Positions 61,352-64,000 of a stretch of 64,000 bases of DNA are shown in pieces. The notes below the pieces were generated by a model. The model was not told the origin of the DNA and did no database searches. It was given only the letters and a program-made list of their open reading frames with translations. Both the position numbers and the translations under genes were made by a program. Position 1 is the first letter of the stretch; each line of letters starts with the position of its first letter. Origin of the DNA: QHVT01 sp036389275 (GTDB lineage Bacteria; Acidobacteriota; Thermoanaerobaculia; Gp7-AA8); assembly GCA_036389275.1 (NCBI GenBank), contig DASVQE010000081.1, positions 1 through 64,000 of the forward strand, given 5' to 3'.

Positions 61352-62652
61352 GAAGCGAGCTTCTCGATCGCCGACAACGCCGCTGCCGCCTGCCGCTCGC
61401 GCTTCTCGATCTTCTTCGCCCGGCCGATCACGTCTTCGATCAGCGCCCAGGTCACATTCGACGGCTGATAGCGATCGGGTGAGGACTCGGAGACGTGGCG
61501 GCCGAGGGCGCCGAGGGCGGTGTGATACGGCAGCGCGGTGGCGGAGCCGGTGCGCGTGAGCTCGTCGATGTAGCGCGCCACGAGCAGACCGACCGCGGAC
61601 GACTCAACGTAGCCTTCGACGCCGGTGATCTGGCCGGCGAAGAAGACCCGCTCGTCGCGCCTGGTCTGGAACGTCGGGCGGAGATGCTTCGGCCCGTTGA
61701 TGAACGTATTGCGGTGCATCGAGCCGAAGCGCGCGAACGACGCGTGCTCGAGGCCGGGGATCATCCGGATCACGCGCTGCTGTTCGGGGATGCGCATCTT
61801 GGTCTGGAAGCCGACCAGGTTGAAGAACTCGTCCGACAGATCTTCCTTGCGCAACTGCACCACCGCGTGCGGACGCTCGCCCGTTTCCGGATGCTCGAGT
61901 CCTACCGGCTTCATCGGGCCGAAGCGCAGCGTGTCGATGCCGCGGCTGGCGATCTCCTCGACCGGCAGGCAGCCTTCGAAGTGCACGGCTTTCTCGAAAT
62001 CGTGCGGCGCGAAGAGCTCCGCGGAGAGCAGCGCGGCGATGAAGGCCTCGTACTGCTCGCGGTTCATGGCCGCGTTCAGATAGTCGGTCGCGCTCCCTTT
62101 GCCGTAGCGCGACTTCCAGTAGAGCTTCGAGAAATCGAGCGAGTCGGCGGCGACGATCGGCGCGATGGCGTCGTAGAAATAGAGCCCGTCGCGCCCGAGG
62201 AAATCGTTGATGGCCTCGAACAGCGGATCGCTCGTGAGCGGACCGGTGGCCACGACGAGATAGTCGGCGTCGCCGCGATCGAGCGAGGTCACCTCGCCGC
62301 GTTCGAGGGTGATGTTCGGCTCCTGCTCGATCGCGCTGGTCACGCATGCGGAGAAGCGGTCGCGATCGACGGCGAACGCATCGCCGGCCGGCACGCGCGC
62401 CTCTTCGCCGCAGCGGATCACCAGCGACCCGAGGCGCGACATCTCCTGCTTGAGCAGACCGACCGCGTTCGTCGGCGCGGACGAGCGGAATGAATTCGAG
62501 CAGACCAGCTCCGCGAGGTTGCTGGTGTGATGCGCCTGCGTCGACTTGAGCGGACGCATCTCGCGGAGCGTGACGCGGTGGCCGCGCCGGGCCAGGTTGT
62601 AGGCGCACTCGCTGCCGGCCAGCCCTGCGCCGATGATGCGGATTGAAGCCAT
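61348..62652 (-). CDS. trmFO: tRNA (uracil-5-)-methyltransferase TrmFO (folate-dependent)
   Basis: A 434-residue TrmFO, which uses methylenetetrahydrofolate and FADH2 to make 5-methyluridine 54 in tRNA. The N-terminal FAD motif is IIGAGLAGSECAYNLARRG (about residues 6-24). AELVCSNSFRS and ARVPAGDAFAVDRDRF are family signatures, and EGCLPVEEIASRG includes the catalytic Cys region. Length is normal. The start ATG at 62652 leaves 48 bp to the divergent peptidase gene. It overlaps the PP-loop gene end by 4 bp on the opposite strand. Confidence 0.96.
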   Translation of the reverse strand: MASIRIIGAGLAGSECAYNLARRGHRVTLREMRPLKSTQAHHTSNLAELVCSNSFRSSAPTNAVGLLKQEMSRLGSLVIRCGEEARVPAGDAFAVDRDRFSACVTSAIEQEPNITLERGEVTSLDRGDADYLVVATGPLTSDPLFEAINDFLGRDGLYFYDAIAPIVAADSLDFSKLYWKSRYGKGSATDYLNAAMNREQYEAFIAALLSAELFAPHDFEKAVHFEGCLPVEEIASRGIDTLRFGPMKPVGLEHPETGERPHAVVQLRKEDLSDEFFNLVGFQTKMRIPEQQRVIRMIPGLEHASFARFGSMHRNTFINGPKHLRPTFQTRRDERVFFAGQITGVEGYVESSAVGLLVARYIDELTRTGSATALPYHTALGALGRHVSESSPDRYQPSNVTWALIEDVIGRAKKIEKRERQAAAALSAIEKLAS

Positions 62653-62700
62653 TTCGCGACTCGACAGCGCGCGCGCTTGTGGTATTCCGTTCGGCCGATC

Positions 62701-64000
62701 ATGCGCAAAGTTCTCCCGGCCGTTCTCTGCCTCGTCTTCGCCGCCGGCGCGTCCGCGCAGCAGTTGCCGTTCCGCGCGGAGCCGGAGGCGCGGCCGCAGG
62801 CGTATCGCGATCTCGCCCAGCGCGTGCTCGAGCTCTATCACGGCGATCAACTGTTCTACGTGCAGCTCGCCGCCGGCCGCGACGACGACGCGCTGCAGAC
62901 CATCGCCGCGATCCGCGCGAACGCGCGCAACCCGCAGGAGCGCGCGAACTACACGCAATACGAGCTGCTCGCGCGCGCGCATCACGACGCCGCCGAGCTG
63001 CCGCGCGTTTTTCGCGAAACCTTCGCCCGGCTGGACGACCGCACCGCCGCGCTGGCGATCCGCGCGCTCACCGTCGACACCTCGTCCTTTGCGCGCGATC
63101 TCGAGGGCGCGCTGACCAAAGCGAAAGGAACCATTGCCCTCGATGACGCCGTGGCGCTGCTGCGCGCGTACGCCATCGACGACGCCTATCGCACGCTGAT
63201 GCCGGCGCTCGCGCCGCTCGTCGCCGCGGATGACGAGCGGCGTTACGTCATCGAGCGCGATCTCGCCGTGAAGACGCGCGACGACGCCACCGTCTGCACG
63301 ATCGTGGTGCGGCCGCGCGCGGCGCAGCGGCTGCCGGCGCTGCTCAACTTCACCATCTACGTGCAGCCGAACACGAACTTCGGCGAGGCACGGCGCAGCG
63401 CGTCGAACGGCTACGCCGGCGTGGTCGGACTCACGCGCGGCAAAGGCTGCAGCGCCGGTGCGGCCGTTCCCTACATTCACGACGGCGCCGACGCCGCGGC
63501 GCTCATCGACTGGATCGCATCGCAGCCGTGGAGCGATGGCCGCGTCGGCATGTACGGCGGCAGCTACGAAGGCTTCACGCCGTGGGCGGCGACGAAGTTC
63601 ATGCCGAAGGCGCTCAAGGGCATCATGGCCGGCGCGCCGGCGGCGCCCGGCATCGACGTGCCGCTCGAGAACAGCGTCTTCTGGACGTTCATGTACCAGT
63701 GGCCGCTCTACACGACCAACAACAAAACGCTCGACGACGCCACCTACAACGACAACGGCCGCTGGTACAAAATGATGCGCGAGTGGTACGTGAGCGGCCG
63801 CGCCTATCGCGCGCTCGACGAGATCGACGGCACGCCCAATCCGGTCTTCCGCACGTGGCTTGCGCATCCGTCGTACGACCGCTTCTGGCAGAGCACCATC
63901 CCGTACAAGGAGGAGTTCGCGCGCGTCGACATCCCGGTGCTGCAGACCGCCGGCTATTACTTCGGCGGTCCCGGCGCCGCGCTCTACTACGCGCAGCAGC
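62701..64000 (+). CDS. Secreted CocE/NonD-type X-Pro peptidase/esterase (truncated by window end)
   Basis: The first ~433 residues of a secreted hydrolase, cut by the right edge. The signal peptide covers about residues 1-20 (LCLVFAAGASAQ). A helical N-terminal part precedes the alpha/beta-hydrolase domain, which holds the nucleophile motif MYGGSYEGF (G-x-S-Y-x-G as in S15 peptidases and CocE/NonD hydrolases) and PHDGADAAALIDWIASQPW-like segments. The substrate may be X-Pro peptides or ester drugs; this cannot be chosen. The start ATG at 62701 is preceded by TATTCC 12 nt upstream. The gene is divergent from trmFO. Confidence 0.88.
   Translation, partial: MRKVLPAVLCLVFAAGASAQQLPFRAEPEARPQAYRDLAQRVLELYHGDQLFYVQLAAGRDDDALQTIAAIRANARNPQERANYTQYELLARAHHDAAELPRVFRETFARLDDRTAALAIRALTVDTSSFARDLEGALTKAKGTIALDDAVALLRAYAIDDAYRTLMPALAPLVAADDERRYVIERDLAVKTRDDATVCTIVVRPRAAQRLPALLNFTIYVQPNTNFGEARRSASNGYAGVVGLTRGKGCSAGAAVPYIHDGADAAALIDWIASQPWSDGRVGMYGGSYEGFTPWAATKFMPKALKGIMAGAPAAPGIDVPLENSVFWTFMYQWPLYTTNNKTLDDATYNDNGRWYKMMREWYVSGRAYRALDEIDGTPNPVFRTWLAHPSYDRFWQSTIPYKEEFARVDIPVLQTAGYYFGGPGAALYYAQQ

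Overview
The window is a gene-dense, high-GC bacterial chromosome segment with 50 protein-coding genes (one cut by the right edge) and two tRNAs. The gene mix points to a Gram-negative soil-type bacterium, most likely Acidobacteriota. The clues are an Oar-like TonB receptor beside a sigma/anti-sigma/CHAT cassette, MglA, DUF2339, TrmFO and many secreted proteins of unknown role. This placement is inference from gene content, as no rRNA is present. Many genes have a TAnnnT box ending only 6-11 nt before the start codon, which suggests leaderless mRNAs. Others (14569, 34293, 48232, 54419, 58875) have clear Shine-Dalgarno sites. No integrase, transposase, phage or CRISPR locus was seen.

Layout. 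1-4666: PspC, ATP-dependent DNA ligase, malate dehydrogenase, PolB-type exonuclease and a small secreted protein, bracketed by three copies of an ~80 nt structured repeat. 4667-14527: a minus-strand ECF sigma / zinc-finger anti-sigma / TPR-CHAT operon, divergent from an Oar-like receptor, a TPR-thioredoxin protein and guanine deaminase. 14569-21229: an OB-like repeat protein, a small membrane protein, a DUF2339 protein and an OPT transporter with a clear intrinsic terminator. 21336-27039: a very large TPR-containing sigma-54 activator, an ankyrin protein and a lipoprotein with two aspartic-protease motifs. 27040-33274: a tight minus-strand operon of ATP-grasp ligase, GCS2 carboxylate-amine ligase, class I glutamine amidotransferase, YvcK and GlmU, with a divergent esterase. 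The ligase/amidotransferase/esterase set looks like a small-molecule or peptide amidation pathway placed upstream of cell-wall precursor genes.

33328-42763: a secreted protein, an ABC exporter pair, Fe/Mn SOD, an EgtB-like enzyme coupled to a PadR regulator, a phosphoesterase with a nucleotidyltransferase-fold protein, DUF4097 and DUF2905 proteins, and an AtoE-type permease. 42794-49884: an unusual protein with two copies of one small domain joined by ~250 residues of Ser-Gly-Lys repeat. A YdiJ-like FAD/Fe-S dehydrogenase follows, with five decayed copies of its own 3' end behind it, then a KGG stress protein and a Rieske-FAD oxidoreductase. 49897-54332: two serine tRNAs flanking a giant patatin whose catalytic Ser and Asp are split by a block of ~13 membrane helices, then MglA with a long C-terminal extension. 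54419-64000: three coupled secreted amidohydrolases (the outer two lack the HxH metal motif), a cobalamin riboswitch driving btuB and a coupled PP-loop ATPase, TrmFO, and a truncated CocE/NonD-type peptidase.

The most notable items are the split membrane patatin, the Ser-Gly-Lys double-domain protein, the decayed 3'-end array, the amidoligase cluster, and two families of intergenic palindromes. One palindrome family sits directly against TAG stop codons.
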